From Liquidambar formosana (lineage: Eukaryota; Streptophyta; Magnoliopsida; Saxifragales; Altingiaceae), in contig CM077823.1 in NCBI GenBank assembly GCA_039720395.1, positions 31,454,371 through 31,518,370 of the forward strand: DNA of 64,000 nucleotides. Reading direction: 5' to 3'. How positions within the stretch are numbered: position 1 is the first letter of the stretch; every line of letters begins with the position of its first letter. This document shows, one piece after another, positions 24,771-62,256 of the stretch. A program made the position numbers and the translations under genes. The notes beneath the pieces are model-generated. The model was not told the origin of the DNA. It was given only the letters and a program-made list of their open reading frames with translations, and ran no database searches.

Positions 24771-25136
24771 CTGATGGTCCCGTGTGTGGAGGGAATGGGG
24801 TGGGTGAGGCTTAGGTTTAGTGGAAGGAAGGGTACTTTGGACATTTTGGGGGGTGGGCATATAGTATTGGGGGGTGGGCTTAACACACGGGGTCAACTTA
24901 ACTCTATTTGGGGTTGCATTAGCCGCTCCCCTCTACTATAGGTGTCTCTGACTTGACCCAAGGCCCACCCAAGCCCAGATGGTATCCTTTTGTCACGAAT
25001 TTCATCATAGACTGCATGTATTGTAACCGACTCCACATCCGTACAAAAGTATTGTGTTGTCTTCCCACATAAAAATCCCAGGTGGAAGAGAGAGAGAGGA
25101 GAGAAACAGTAACGCCTCCTTCCCCTTCATCAGCCC

Positions 25137-25143
25137 TTATAAA
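25137..25143 (+). promoter_or_regulatory. TATA-like motif of the TRB gene
   Basis: TTATAAAG lies about 70 bp before the inferred end of the 5'UTR exon (25211). A GA-rich tract (25087-25105) precedes it. It lies about 200 bp downstream of the right end of the MULE at 24930. Confidence 0.45.
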
Positions 25144-25164
25144 GCAGAAGTACATACCCATCAT

Positions 25165-25211
25165 CACCTCTCCACAGTCCAATTCGAAGAGTAAATTTAT
25201 CAACGGAGAAG
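25165..25211 (+). other. 5'UTR exon of the TRB gene (inferred)
   Basis: The donor-like GAAG/GTATT at 25211-25212 and the acceptor TTTTTTCAG at 26209 define a UTR intron of 998 bp, a layout common in plant TRB genes. The transcription start is not visible from sequence alone. Confidence 0.45.
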
Positions 25212-26223
25212 GTATTATTCTCTCTCCCTCTCTCTCCGATGATTTCCTCTTCTTTGCTTCCAATGATTTACCGCTTATTTCATTCTATACAGCCGTTCAA
25301 TTTGAATTTTTCTTTGAAATTGCTCTTTGGATTTTGATTTTGTTGTCTATGCATGCTTATCTCTATACCCCAATCATCAGAACTGCAATCAAGGCGAGGT
25401 TTTTAGGGTTTATGTTCGTAGAGTATTGGGATTATCTCTTTGTTATTTTATTTTATTTTATTTTTTTATTTTTTAGCATTGAGTCTTAGTTTGTTATCGG
25501 TACATGCTGTTTTGTTGCTGAGAAAACGGAGGAAAAGAAAAGAAAACGAATTTTTTGATGCCATTTTTGTATGTCAAATGCATGTTTTTTTTTTTTTTTT
25601 CTTTTCTAATTCCATTTTTATAGCATTGAGTCTTAGTTTGTTATCGGTACCTGCTGTTAGTTGCTGAGAAAACAGAGGAAAAGGAAAGAAAATGAATTTT
25701 TGATGCCATTTTTGTATGTCAAATGCATGATTTTGACAGTTGTATTGCTTATCGTTGTTCCATTTTGATGTATTTTATTTTTCAATCATCATTGATAGCC
25801 ACATTGCATTTGTGAAGGACATATACGTTTATATTGAATTAGATTAGGAGAATTGTCTGTCTTTTGAAGGGCATTATTGGATCATGGGTTTTAAAAATAT
25901 AGCAGCCAGAAATAGACCCATTTGTACAATTTATTTAAAAATTAGAAATAATAAAATAAAGTATTGGAGGGATAAAGATAACTGTGAAAAGAAGCCGCAT
26001 TGAGGGGGGCTTGATTTTTGTTTGATTGACCAATATTTTTTGGAAAATGGGTCTTAATTAAATCATAGAAATAATAATTTGATTATTTCTTGTGGGTAGT
26101 CTTAACGTGGAATTATTAATTTCATTTTTTCTTGTGTCTCATAATCTTTTGATTTTCGATCATCTTTTTCCGGTCATGTGCTAATACAGTGTTTACTTGG
26201 TTTTTTCAGATCAGAGCCTTTTG

Positions 26224-50835
<24,612 letters not shown>

Positions 50836-53795
50836 TGGAGATTCACATTTTGGGCGAACAGGATCGACTAACTGGAGCCTTTTTTTTTTGGATCGACACC
50901 CAGATGTACATCTTCTGCTGAAGTTGTCTGTGATTGTAAATATGGTAGCTATGTATGGCTGGTAAAATGTAGGATAAACCTTTTGCTAGCGATCCTGGTG
51001 AATCAGTAGACTTCATGAACAACTCTTTTCCATTGCCAATTTAATTTAGAGAACTTTGTCACATTTTGGGAACTTTCTGGTTCAGAGCTGATATTTATTG
51101 CATTTTAGAAACTTTAGAACTGTAGCCAAATATAGAAACTAGAAAACACAAAGAAATAGACTGGATCCTGAATGGGATGTTTGTTATGGTCATCTCTCTC
51201 CATTTGTTGGTGAAACCTTTAAGATAGCAGTGAATGAGCTGATGGCAATTTTGGGGCTGTAGATTTTGTAGTGTTGAAGAATACTGCTGTGTATTTATCA
51301 GTGTGTCATTTGTGTTTGATCAAACTGCTTTACTTCCCCATTCAAAATTTATGCCCCGCTTCGCTTAAGATACATAGTTTTCTGCTTGGTTGTGAAGAAG
51401 ACACAGGATTTTCTCAAATTGTAGCACCTACCAAACTGCCATTTTTTGGATTATGTGTGGAACCTTGTGAACAATTGAATGGTTCCAAATTAGAGTTTGG
51501 ATGGTGCTGTTGTATAAATCTTCCGTTGTTTGTTGCTTTCAAGGAATTTGTGGTCATTTTCTGTGGCAGCCGAAAACTGAACATTTTGTATGGTTTCATT
51601 GAATCTGGCGAAAAGAACATGCCCAGTTTTAAAATTTTTTGCTCTCAGGTCAAACTTTGCTTGGCTTATCGATCTCAGGCTCATTCATAGATAAAATCTC
51701 TCTGGAAGGACTCGCATTCCTTTTGTGCACGAGATCTGCCCACTGGTTATGCTTTTGTATGTACTTGAGTTTTTGCTTGGGCTCATTGTTTGCTCTAGGA
51801 TGTACATAGATGGGAGATCAATGCCAGATTCAGCCTTGGCTTCTTGCTGTGTTTAGGTGTTTCAATTTTCATTCAAAAGGCATGCACATATTGAGAGCCC
51901 AAACACACAAAGTTTTGTCTTCTCCGTTGGTTGGCGCCATCCTAGCTGGGTTTGGACTTGGTCCTGCAATCCAAGGGAACTGGGTCCATGCCAGTGTACC
52001 ACCCTTTTGGTTAATTGGCCCTTCCTACCCTTGTTCTGAACGAGGGCTTATGTTTGATTTCACTCATATTAAGCAGCTCTTTTTGCCGATTATATGGATG
52101 GAGACATGGAGTAACAAAAACACTTGCTTGTGAAATGGTGTTTGGATTAATTTGTACATTTTTGTTCTCTTACGCAGAAGTAACTTGCTCTAAACTCATA
52201 ATATTGCTTTTGTATGTAGGACATTGGGACCCTTGAAGAGTCTCCCATGCGGATTTGAACTGATACCTGTTTATTAATCATGTCAAAATATGACTAGTTT
52301 ATTAAATAGGTTACAGGTGTTGTGTCTTGTTATCAGTTTGATTGAATTCATAAGAAAATTACAGATCTAGATTCATAAGCCACTCAGCAATAATAAATCA
52401 TAGATTCATGAACATTTCATTTTTTAAAAGCAAAAAATTCAAAATTTTAAGAAAAAAAAATTTAAGAACTTATAGTTTATCTGTATATTATCAAAATTGC
52501 AAGCAAAACCGTAAATCTAGGTTCATAAACCACCATGTACGGCGTGCTCCCAACGAGCCATTTTGGGTCAAAATGGGTTCGGCATGTCGACTTGAAAACG
52601 AATGTTTATCATATGAGTTACATTGGTGATCTGATTTTAACCTCAAACACGATTACAATAAACATAAAACCATTAACTTCGTGTTGGGTTTGAATTGTAT
52701 TTGTGCGTCGTGGCGAATTTTATCCCTTTACTCTTGTTTAACATTAGGACGCATGTCTTGAGATTCATACAATATTCTCTCCAAAAAAAAAAAAAAAAAT
52801 CAAAAAATAAAGGCTCGTCGATATATCCATAAAAGCCCATTCATATATAGTAGCTTTTCTCATGGCTTCATTGTAGTTTACATGGTATTGGAAGGCATAA
52901 ATCTGTCATTTAGAATGACCTCTAATCACTGCCTTTGATGGCATAGGATTGGATATATTGAAATTATGCTGCTTCAATTGTTTGTTATCTTGGCTAATGG
53001 TATTTGACTCGTTAGGTGAATGATTTTGGGCGAATATTGCTATACATTTGTTATTATTATGGGGTAAAAGAAGGCTCTATAATTTGTATTTGTGGCATTT
53101 TTTATTTTTTATTTTTTAAGAAAAGAAAAGGGGGCAGGGAGTCCTTTATTTTATTTTATTTTATTATTTTATTTTTTTAAAGGGTTGGGGAGAGCACCGA
53201 GGACCATCATACGCATATGCACTTTTTAGGCACATTTTATGAGAATGGGCTATATAAAATGAAAAAGACCGTTAAAAAATAAGTTTGGGCTAAAACCTTG
53301 GCAAAGTTGGTTGAGTGGTCAGGGGCATGTTCTTCAAATGTTATTGTTTTAATTTCTCTTAGTTATCATTGTCTGTGTGAGTATAGAATATCTTACACAA
53401 GTTGTTATGGAATTAGTTTGGACTAAAATTTTGACAGGAGTAAAGTTTAAGGTACCTCTAATCATTAATCCAAAAAAAGAAAAAAAGAAAAGGCATCTAA
53501 ATTAAACAATGATTGGACCAAAAAGAGAAATTGATTCTCATTTTTTATATCAGGAAATTACCTTGTTCTTGTATTTTAACATTTAAACGAAAAAGATAAT
53601 AATGTATTTATAGATTTAAGTGAGGGTAATATAATTAATCAAGAGGTTTTTTGAGACAATAACACTAAATAATATAATTGTAAATATACAATATAGATAT
53701 AAATAGAGATTTTTAGGTTAACACGTATTGATCTTATCAATATCAATATCATCCATTAAAAATTTATATCCAATGCATGTGTGGATTGTATAACC

Positions 53796-53840
<45 letters not shown>

Positions 53841-54129
53841 CTGATGCGATAAAATCAACCTGTTTTACCTGAAAATTTTTCTATAAAGTCTAAGTAGGTA
53901 AGTGGAGTATTGGAATCACGTGAACCCCACCACTATGAGTCACGAGGGTAAATTTCGAGTCCGATATTTGACAAGATGAAGTTAGTGATATTTCAAAAAC
54001 CTTGGGGGTTCTCATTGATATTGTCAAAAACCTCGGAAGCGCATGAATGAATAACAGAATAATAATGACTTAAAGGAGAGAGAAGGTATGGGAAAATTTT
54101 CAATTCTATAAAAAAAAAAAAAAACCATC
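50836..54129. other. TRB 3'UTR and intergenic DNA
   Basis: The sequence after the stop at 50835 is likely 3'UTR; its end cannot be fixed. Open frames at 51271-51690 and 51810-52133 have no recognised family. After about 52300 the DNA is AT-rich, with an A-run at 52783-52799 and a TA run at about 53800-53837. Confidence 0.4.
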
Positions 54130-54258
54130 TTCCATATCCCTCGCAGAAATCGCAGGTGGAGAGAGAGAGAGAGAGAGAGATGGATGGCTTCTTCCCCTGA
54201 AAACATTTGAATTCTCTTTCCCTCTTCCTTCCTCGCAGGGTTTTCGAATACCTGTCAG
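54130..54258 (+). other. Inferred 5'UTR exon of the coiled-coil protein gene
   Basis: A GA run (54158-54180) is followed by CT-rich sequence and the donor-like CCTGTCAG/GTGACC at 54258-54259. It is the nearest leader-like exon upstream of the coding exon at 57743. It contains a short upstream ORF starting at 54180 (MDGFFP). Confidence 0.4.
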
Positions 54259-54829
54259 GTGACCTTCGTGATCCTGGATATTCTTCTCACATATGTATCT
54301 TCCATTTTGTATGTTATAATTTTGTAAGAATTCGATTGTCTGTGAACTTTTATTTTTCTTGATGCACAGGGAATTAATTTTCAGTGTTGACTCGTAAATT
54401 ACTCAGATTGTTTTGGCTTTGTTTGTTTTTATGGGATAACATTTCCAGGGAATATATATACATATATATTATTGAGACGTGTTGAGAGTTTTTAATAGAC
54501 ATACATAACAATTTCCTTTATAGCTGTAATTTTAATTTATCCATAGACAGATTGGAGCCTCGGAGAAAATTTGAAAATTTTTATTTTATTCAAAAGTTTT
54601 TTCCGGGAAACATTTTGTGTGGAAACAAACAGTGTGAATTTCTCCTGTTTATTCTCAAAGTGCAAATATTAGGTGGTTAAAGTTTGGAAAATGCTACTCC
54701 GCTTACTTGCTTGGAACCTGGTACAGATGGGAATTATTTTTATTTTTATTTTTGATATTTTATGAATTTTCAGAGTATTGATTCTGATACATTGATTGTA
54801 GAAATTAAACTCTTGAGTGTTTTTTTCTT
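54259..54829. other. 5'UTR intron, part before the LINE
   Basis: AT-rich; nothing recognised. Confidence 0.35.
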
Positions 54830-57390
54830 CTTTTTTTTTTTTTTTCTGATGGACAACAAAGAAATTTTATTGAAATAACAAAGATGATTACAAGGGCGGA
54901 TAACAAGTCCACCTATAAAGCTAAGTTACGAAGCAAATAAAGAAACTAGGTAGCACAAACTAATTTCTAATCACACTTGGTAAACAACGGAATTCCCTCA
55001 AAAGCCTTTGATATCAAGGCCCAAAAAGAAGCAAGAAATTACACTTGATCCCGCAACCCATCAACCCATTCTTCCTTGTCCTCAAAAACTCTAGCAATCC
55101 TCTCCAACCAAGTGACCCAAAAAAATAGCTAGAACTGCACATCTCCACAAAGAAACACCCTTCTTATCCCTCCCAATGCTCTCAGAAGCAATCTCAAACA
55201 TCTGTCTAGCTGAACCCTGAGAAGCCCAACACTCACCACTAACTTGGAAAAGTTTTTGCCATAATTTACCAACCAATGGACAATGCAAAAAAAGGTGGTC
55301 TATAGATTCTTTTGCTTCCTTACACATGATGGACCACTGGGGATTACAATAAAGGAAAGGATTTCTCTTCTGGAAAATGTCATTGGTATTAATCCTCCTA
55401 TGGGCAATTGACCATAATAACACTTGGACTTTGAGGGCCACTTTAGCTTTCCAAATCATCAAAGAAGAAAGTAACATGGGAATTCTAGAATCCTCAACCA
55501 AGACATCAAAGAAAGATTTGCAGGAAAAAACACCTCCTTTGCATATGAGGAGCATAAACCTTATCCCTGTCTGAAATTAACTCTCTTAAACAAAGTCCAT
55601 GAAGCAAAGATAACAAGGAAGAAAGTTCAATGCATTCACTGTCATTTAGATTCCGATAAAATCCCAATTATGAGGAAAAGAAGAAGAAACGAAAGAGGAA
55701 ATAAACATTATGAGCCAAAGGACAAATTATACAGCTGGGGAAACAAAGTAGAGAAATGTCCCCCTCCAAACATCTTCCTAAAAATGAATTTTATCCCATT
55801 TTCCCACAACAAAGCTGGTAAACTTCAAAAAATGAGGTGAACCCTAAGAGATGAATTTTCAAGGACATCTTGTAGAAACTCTACTACCCAATTGAGAATC
55901 CAAGCCATTATCCCAAACCCCATACTTTCTCCTAATTATACTATGCCATTAAGACTTGGGCTCTAGGAGAAACCTTTATAACCATTTTTCAATCAAGGCA
56001 ATATTCCTCTCAATAAGATTACCGAAGCCAAGCCCTTCTTAAATCCTTGATTGAGAAAAAACCTCCCACTAACCAAATGCTCCCCCTTCTTTACTACCTT
56101 CCTACAAAAAGTTCCTCATCATCTTTTCTAATTTTTTTGCAACACTAACAGGCAGTTGTAAAAAGAGATAAAGTAAATTGGAATGCTAGACAAAATAGAT
56201 TGAACCAGAATTATTCTCACACCTTTTGAAATCAAAGCTTATTTCAACTCTCAAATATCTCCAAAAACTTCCTTGTTCTATACTTTAATTTTTTGTTTGA
56301 TCCACTTCAAACTCTACATAAACTTATAACCTGCTCACCCTTGGGATGGAATTTCATTCCCCCAATTTTCAAAACATTTTCTGAACAAATGATGCTCTAA
56401 CTACATGTTCTCAAACCTAAATGGAGTAGGACCCAATTAAGATGAAAACTCTCTAACAATATAGGACAATATCTGATACTACTCTAGGTAGTGCTTCCTA
56501 AGTAAGACTTGTATACCCTCCCATTCTAGAGAAAAGGAAAGCAGTCCAATTTGTCACAAATCAAATTGCTTTGCTATTAGACCATGTAAAATTAGCATTA
56601 GACAAAGATGGATTTCTCAAACAACAATCTCTAATAAAAGAATCAAAATCTCTCATACTCATAGTAATCCTTGATCCATTCAACTTTTCTGATGCTACCC
56701 TAATTACATTAAAGTTACCATCCACACACCAACTGGGACTACATAACCCATACAAGCTGTAAAGCTTTTTCAAAAATCCTAACCTTAATCTAGGTCTATT
56801 TGGACCATAAACTCTAGATGACCACCATTTGTTCTTATCTACCCTCTAAACTTAATGGATACCGAGAAACATCCATACATCACATCTAATGCCGACACAA
56901 ACCTCTCATACCATAGCAATCAAAACCCCTTGACCTGCCATTAGATGGCAAAAAAGACCAACCCTTATGTCTATAAAACTAAATACTCTTAATGACTTTC
57001 CTATCAAATTTCTTTAACTTTGTTTCCTGTAGAATTACAATATCCAGGCAGACCTTACCCAAAACCTGTTTGCTAGCACACCTCTTCCTCTTTGACCCTA
57101 GACCTCTCACATTCCAGCTCAAAATCGTCATTAAGGAAACTCATCAACCCTAACATCCTTAGATGCACTGATCCCCTCATAATTAATTCCTGAATACAAA
57201 TTTTTTAATTCCCTCATTCCTTTCCTTTCCTTGATTGCTTCGCTTTATTACCCAATTCAAGACTGACATCCTTCCTACCCCCCCCCTCTTCCTAACCAAA
57301 GAAGTTCATTTTGTTTAAAAAAATGTCTTGGTCTATCCCACCCAGCCTTATCAAGGGTAAATGACATACCTGCTTATGATAAACTCCTCT
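54830..57390 (-). pseudogene. Internally deleted antisense LINE
   Basis: The T-run at about 54832-54846 marks the A-tail. Minus-strand reading gives, from the 5' side, the endonuclease start TILSWNVRGLGSKRKR and VILQETK (57010-57132), a second endonuclease piece SPSWCVDGNFNVIRVASEKL (about 56561-56730), then the zf-RVT region SSLMIWKAKVALKVQVLLWS and ESIDHLFLHCPLVGKLW (55091-55555). The reverse-transcriptase centre is largely missing or unreadable. About 2.3 kb replaces the expected 3.6 kb of ORF2. Sequence up to about 57390 resembles the ORF1-ORF2 spacer. No duplication was found. Confidence 0.8.
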
Positions 57391-57744
57391 ATTATTATTT
57401 ATTATTTTTATTTTAAAAATTAATTAATTAATTTTTTATTTTTTAATGCCGAAATCACCATATGAAGTAGTTCAGATATTTGGTAAATTTTGTTGCATTT
57501 GGGTTTAGTTGGGCAATTTGTATTCTTTTTAAGGGACCCAAGTGGTTAAATGCAAGTATTTCTACCTCCAAAACAGTATCATGTATTTATTTTTATTTTT
57601 GTATCACGGAGATCATAATCTGATGGGGATAGTGTATGCTGTCTGTGTTGCTATATACATATTTGATTGGATTATATATATATAAATATTAATTTTTATA
57701 TTCTATTTGGATTATCTCTTATCATATGTTTTTGTTTTTCAGAC

Positions 57745-58159
57745 ATGGATGAGACATTAAACGACAATGAGTCCTTGGTTGCTCGCATTCACCAGTTGGA
57801 ACATGGTATTTCTTGTTATCGTTTAATATTTATCAAGAGTCTGGTGTTGACTTGATTAACAATTTACTATACACAATTTTTTCATAATATTACCTGAAAA
57901 GGATGTCTACATTTCTTTTTTCATTTCTAAGTTGAAATTTGTTAACCGTGATAATCAAAATAAAGACATTGTTCTACTTGCTAATGTCAACATTTAGATT
58001 GTGAATATTTAAAAAAAAATAATTTGTATTCATATTTTTTAAACCTTTGTTGTGAAGAGATCAAACAATATTTAACCACAAAGTGATATGAGATTCTCTA
58101 TAATTTGCACTGAGATATGCTGATTGTTCATTTGAAGTTCCCCCACCCCCCTCCCCCAC

Positions 58160-58191
<32 letters not shown>

Positions 58192-59761
58192 GAACAAACA
58201 AACAACAAGAGTGGGTGTGAGAAATATTTTCTGTTTGAATTAGTATTTATGTAAGTAAATGTTTCATAATTCACATCACTGTGAGTATCTGCATCTCACA
58301 TTCTCACTTGGTTGTAGTGGAGGAACCACATGGGGGCAAGTGGGGGCCACGGCCCCCACACAAATTTTGTTAGTTTTCTAATTTGTATATGATATTTAAA
58401 TTATTTACACATTGGCTCCCATAATTATTATTTTTATTTCCTTCTTGATATTAATTTTATCATTTTCCTCCACCACTGTAACTTTCTTTAAAAAATTAAT
58501 TTGTATACAAATGCCTCATTTTTTCTTACATACACACTCGATTTTGCTCAAATTCAACACACATTTCTCTCTCTCTCTCTCTCTCTCTTAGGCGTGCACA
58601 CAATTCTATTAGTTTACTTGAACGTCATGAGCAAGTAAACTAATAGGATGTATTAGTCTCGATCAGGTGAGCATGTGTTGATATAACTTATATCAGCACC
58701 ATGCATTAGGGGTTGTACCCCGTGCATTGGCTCAATGTACCTCATAACCCATTAATGTATGAGGTACAACCTCCAATGCGGGGCTGATATAAATTATATC
58801 GGCACATGCTCACTTGACCGTCATCCTAGGATGTAAAAGGATTGCCCCCTATTAGCGTAAATTCCTGGCTCCACCACTGCTTGGTTGCCTTATATATTTG
58901 TGTGATGAACCCTCTCCCTCTTCTCATCTCTAAAGTCACAAACAGAACCATTGCTTTCTTTACGCAATCATGATCTAACAGCTATAGCCAATTTAGGAAT
59001 ACTGTTATTATTACTGTAACCCAGTCTGGACCTGATGTTTTCTACTCTGCTCTTGAACTTGGCACATTGTACTCTGCCTATATAACTTGGTCTTTAATAC
59101 AGCATGTTGCATTGTATCAAATAGTTAACGGTTCATTGTGTGTACAGAGAATTTGCAAGTTGTGCTTCCTAGATACCTTATTCTGCTGTTTAGGCACTCT
59201 GAGTTGTCTTCCTACTATCAAATCTATTTTTCTATATTTGTTTTGAAATTTTAATGTATTGGTAATTCTGTTTTGTAGAGCGTGAAGAATTACAGGAAAG
59301 ATATTGAGCAATTGTGTATGCAGCAAGCTGGACCTAGCTACCTGGTTGTGGCTACTAAAATGCATTTCCAAAGGTATATGTTTTTTTCTTCTTTAAGTCC
59401 ATAAGTTCAGTGCCTTTTCTTTTCTTAGTGTGGGTGTGGGCTGTGGTTAGTTTTTTTGAACTAGCAATAAAGATGCCTTGCATTGAATAATAAAAAAAAT
59501 AAGGATGCCTCGCCTTGAAATCAATGCCATATTAGGACAGCTGGCTTGGAGCAGGAGATTGAGAACTTGAAAAAGAAATTGTCTGCTTACACAAGAGATA
59601 ATTTAAATCTCCAAGAGGAGCTCTCAGAGGCATACCGTATCAAAGTAAGGTTTTTTGACTTTTATTTATGTCAGTTCTGTAATCCCTTTTTTCCCCCAGT
59701 CTTATGTTTGTTTTGCTGTTTCAGGGCCAACTGGCAGATTTACATGGTGCGGAGGTCCTAA

Positions 59762-59763
<2 letters not shown>
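57745..59763 (+). CDS. Conserved plant coiled-coil protein, 5' part, with an apparent frameshift
   Basis: Exons are inferred at 57743-57805 (ATG at 57745; MDETLNDNESLVARIHQLEH), 59279-59373 (KDIEQLCMQQAGPSYLVVAT then KMHFQR), 59536-59644 (TAGLEQEIENLKKKLSAYTR, LQEELSEAYRIK) and 59725-59763 (GQLADLHGAEVLK). I recall this order from an uncharacterised plant coiled-coil family, but I cannot name a function. Exon 2 begins in frame as ERDEL-like residues (ERE-EL) and then hits a stop. The expected reading KDIEQLC resumes in another frame, consistent with one extra base near 59294-59296 in TTACAGGAAAG. Removing one base also restores the exon 2-3 phase. It could be a sequencing error or a real inactivating change. 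Downstream exons are not found before the window ends. Confidence 0.65.
57806..59278. other. Intron 1 of the coiled-coil gene
   Basis: Contains a C-run and a poly-A tract (about 58141-58190), a CT run (about 58567-58589) and a short MITE at 58664-58817. Nothing coding recognised. Confidence 0.45.
58664..58817. mobile_element. Short MITE with palindromic ends, copy 2
   Basis: The left end CAGGTGAGCATGTGTTGATA and the right end CACATGCTCACTTG are inverted copies, with the inner palindrome TGATATAACTTATATCA and a GGTTGTACC/GGTACAACC pair. The layout matches 17521-17682. Confidence 0.75.
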
Positions 59764-59804
<41 letters not shown>

Positions 59805-62247
59805 CAGTGGTTTAGGTAGAAAGCCAACTCATGCTTCTTTCATTTTTGGATTAGTATAAAAATTTGTTTAGTAGAATGTAATTATTTAAGAAGCTGTTTT
59901 TCAAGAAAATGTTGGAAATTGTCTAAAATAATTTTTTCTTCCTGAAGCTGGTTGTACACATTCTCCCCTTCCCCTCCTCTGCCCTGTGTGCCCGCTCATT
60001 TGCTCTTAGACTCATTGCCTATACTGTGAGGAACCATGGGGATCTACTCCCATATTTCATTGGGAGTATATCCTGGGGTGTAAATTCTTCAACTCGATTA
60101 CTATCCTCCTTTGGGAAGTCTCACATCCCACATATATTTGTTTGGGCCCTGCAACTAATAGTTTAAGCTTTTAGGCTGCAAAATTAACATGGTTTCAGAA
60201 CTTATTGTTTCTTAGGCCGGTTTTGTTTGTGTAGCCCATCTTTGTTGTCCAGTGTGACAGACCCACTTCTTATCTTGTTAGGCTTGAATGTGAGGGGGAG
60301 TGTTGGGAAGTCTCACTTCCCACATTGATTAAATATTAAATTTAGAATGGCTTCATTTACATGTATTGGCCGTTCCACCTAATAGCTTTAAGCTTTTAGG
60401 TTGGAAACTTAACACCTCCTTGAGCTCTCCATTTGTCATCAGTTTTAAAATTTAGTCTTGTTGCTTAGGCCAGAGTCTTGTGACTTGCCTTGTGCAAGAG
60501 ATGAACATGAAGATGTCGACCACAACTGCGTGGGTTTATCAGATAAATTTCACGCGTAATGAATGTAAGGTAAATAGAAGGGCTTACTAAATTTGGCCCC
60601 ATCTGCAATACTGAATAATGTTTATGAAATAGTTGTATAACATCTAGGTGCTTGCTCGGTGCATTGGGCCCATATTGGTTTGGTGTTCAGAGTGTATGAG
60701 TTACTAGATTGTAGGTGAGTGATGCTCTGTCTTTAACTAACATTTTATTACATAGAATATAGTGCATATGTGTCTCGCAAACACAGGATTCAAAATTTTT
60801 CTGAAAAATTAGAGGGTCTACCTGAGAGACCTATGTGGACAAGTTGGAATGATCAAAATATTTTTTGATCATGTAATTTTAGCATGCCCTTTAGATGTTT
60901 GAATCTGTATTTGTGTGTGTTTGTGAAAATCTTAAATTTATTAATTAAATGGTTAAAAATTCTTTTAGATTCCAAATGTCATTGTTTTATGCTTGTTGAT
61001 CTATTTTGGATATTTTTGGGCTCTTTAAGGAGTTTTCTTTATACCTACAACAGCTTTCTAGTATTTTTATGAGACTTAATTGTTTTAGCCTTATAGAAGT
61101 GGTCTTATAGTTAGTGACAATTTTAAAGGTATTTGTGTCCTTATCAGAAATTTGGTCATACAAATGGTTATCTAAAATTAGTTTATAAATTATAAAGTGT
61201 TCATTTTTTGTTTTATTTATTCATTTTCATTTTCTTTTTGTTTGTCGAAGGGAATTCATGAAAGTGTTGTAAGCAAGTTACAGCATTTATTTTAAGAGCA
61301 AGCAAGTTCATCTCTAATGTCCTCCTCCACCTATTCTCTCTCTCTCTCTCTCTCTCTCTATACTTTGTAATTTCTAGAGTTCTCGGTCTCTTTAACTTGT
61401 TTTCTTCTCTCTTACTTTTTCCTCACGTACGCACTCTCCCACACCCACCCATGCACCCACACAAACACACACAGTGTGCTTGTGTGTGCCCATGCATACA
61501 TGCACATATGCACACATACACATGATTAGGTTAAATGGAGTAAAAATTAGATTGGGGGTTTGCTAAACTGTTGGTTTTGTGGTTTTGGAGCACTGGTATC
61601 ATGTGTTATAGGAGATAGTTCAAAATATTTGAATTGTTTGAGTTGAGTGAAGTAATCATTGCATTTCATTTGGAACTATGTGAACAATCTTGAGAAGAAC
61701 TATTAGTAGTGTGATTAACCATATGATTTAAACTATATCTTACAAGAAGTTGGGAATTTAATGAAGTTGGATGAGGTGATGAAAGGTGACACAAATTACT
61801 TTGCTTTTCTGGTTATTCATGAATGGATGAAAATAAGCTTCCTACAACGTTGAGAAAGGAATGATACATTCTGGTATTTGTTTTCTAAATGTGCTTGGTG
61901 TTAAGAAATTAGTGAAAACGGAAGTTTCAAGAAGTTAGTCTGCCTGATTGTTCAATGCATAAAGAAGAGCTTTGAGATAAAGACATGGTATTGGTTTTGT
62001 AAAAAGAGGATTGTGAAGATGGCTCAATTGATCAAATTTGATGAAAATTTTGAAATTTACCATCATATAAAAAACACCACAAGCTGTTAAGATCAAACAA
62101 TCAAGCTTAACCAGTGTTTTAAAACTGAGCCATTTCTTAACTTAGGAATGGAATTAGCTTGGCTGAATGGTTTATAGGTTTTGTGGGAGTTATTTATTTA
62201 TTTAATTTATTTAGATTAGACAGATGGCTAAGATTGGTTACTTTTGA
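59764..62247. other. Intron or 3' region of the coiled-coil gene
   Basis: Starts with a CT run (59764-59802); another lies at 61335-61359. No further exon of the gene is recognised. No transposon termini before 62248. Confidence 0.4.
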
Positions 62248-62256
62248 TATCATTAA

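Larger units (their letters stand above)
23715..24930. mobile_element. Nonautonomous MULE with 33-bp array and perfect palindrome
   Basis: The ends are GGGAATGGCTAAAGCAACCC and, reverse-complemented, GGGAGCGGCTAATGCAACCC. Both sides carry the identical 9-bp duplication CTCTACTAT (23706-23714, 24931-24939). The interior holds a perfect 155-bp inverted repeat (24173-24506) made largely of a 33-bp unit, then a GC-rich tandem array (about 24506-24770). Open frames here, including one of 241 codons on minus, are products of the repeats. The terminal sequence resembles that of the element at 62257. Confidence 0.88.

Noticed and set aside
24171..24896. 241-codon open frame on the minus strand
   Set aside because: It runs through the perfect palindrome and the GC-rich tandem repeat; its residue repeats mirror the DNA repeats and no family is recognised.
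51271..52133. Two open frames of 107-139 codons after TRB
   Set aside because: They lie in the likely 3'UTR and flank, with no recognised family or splice structure.
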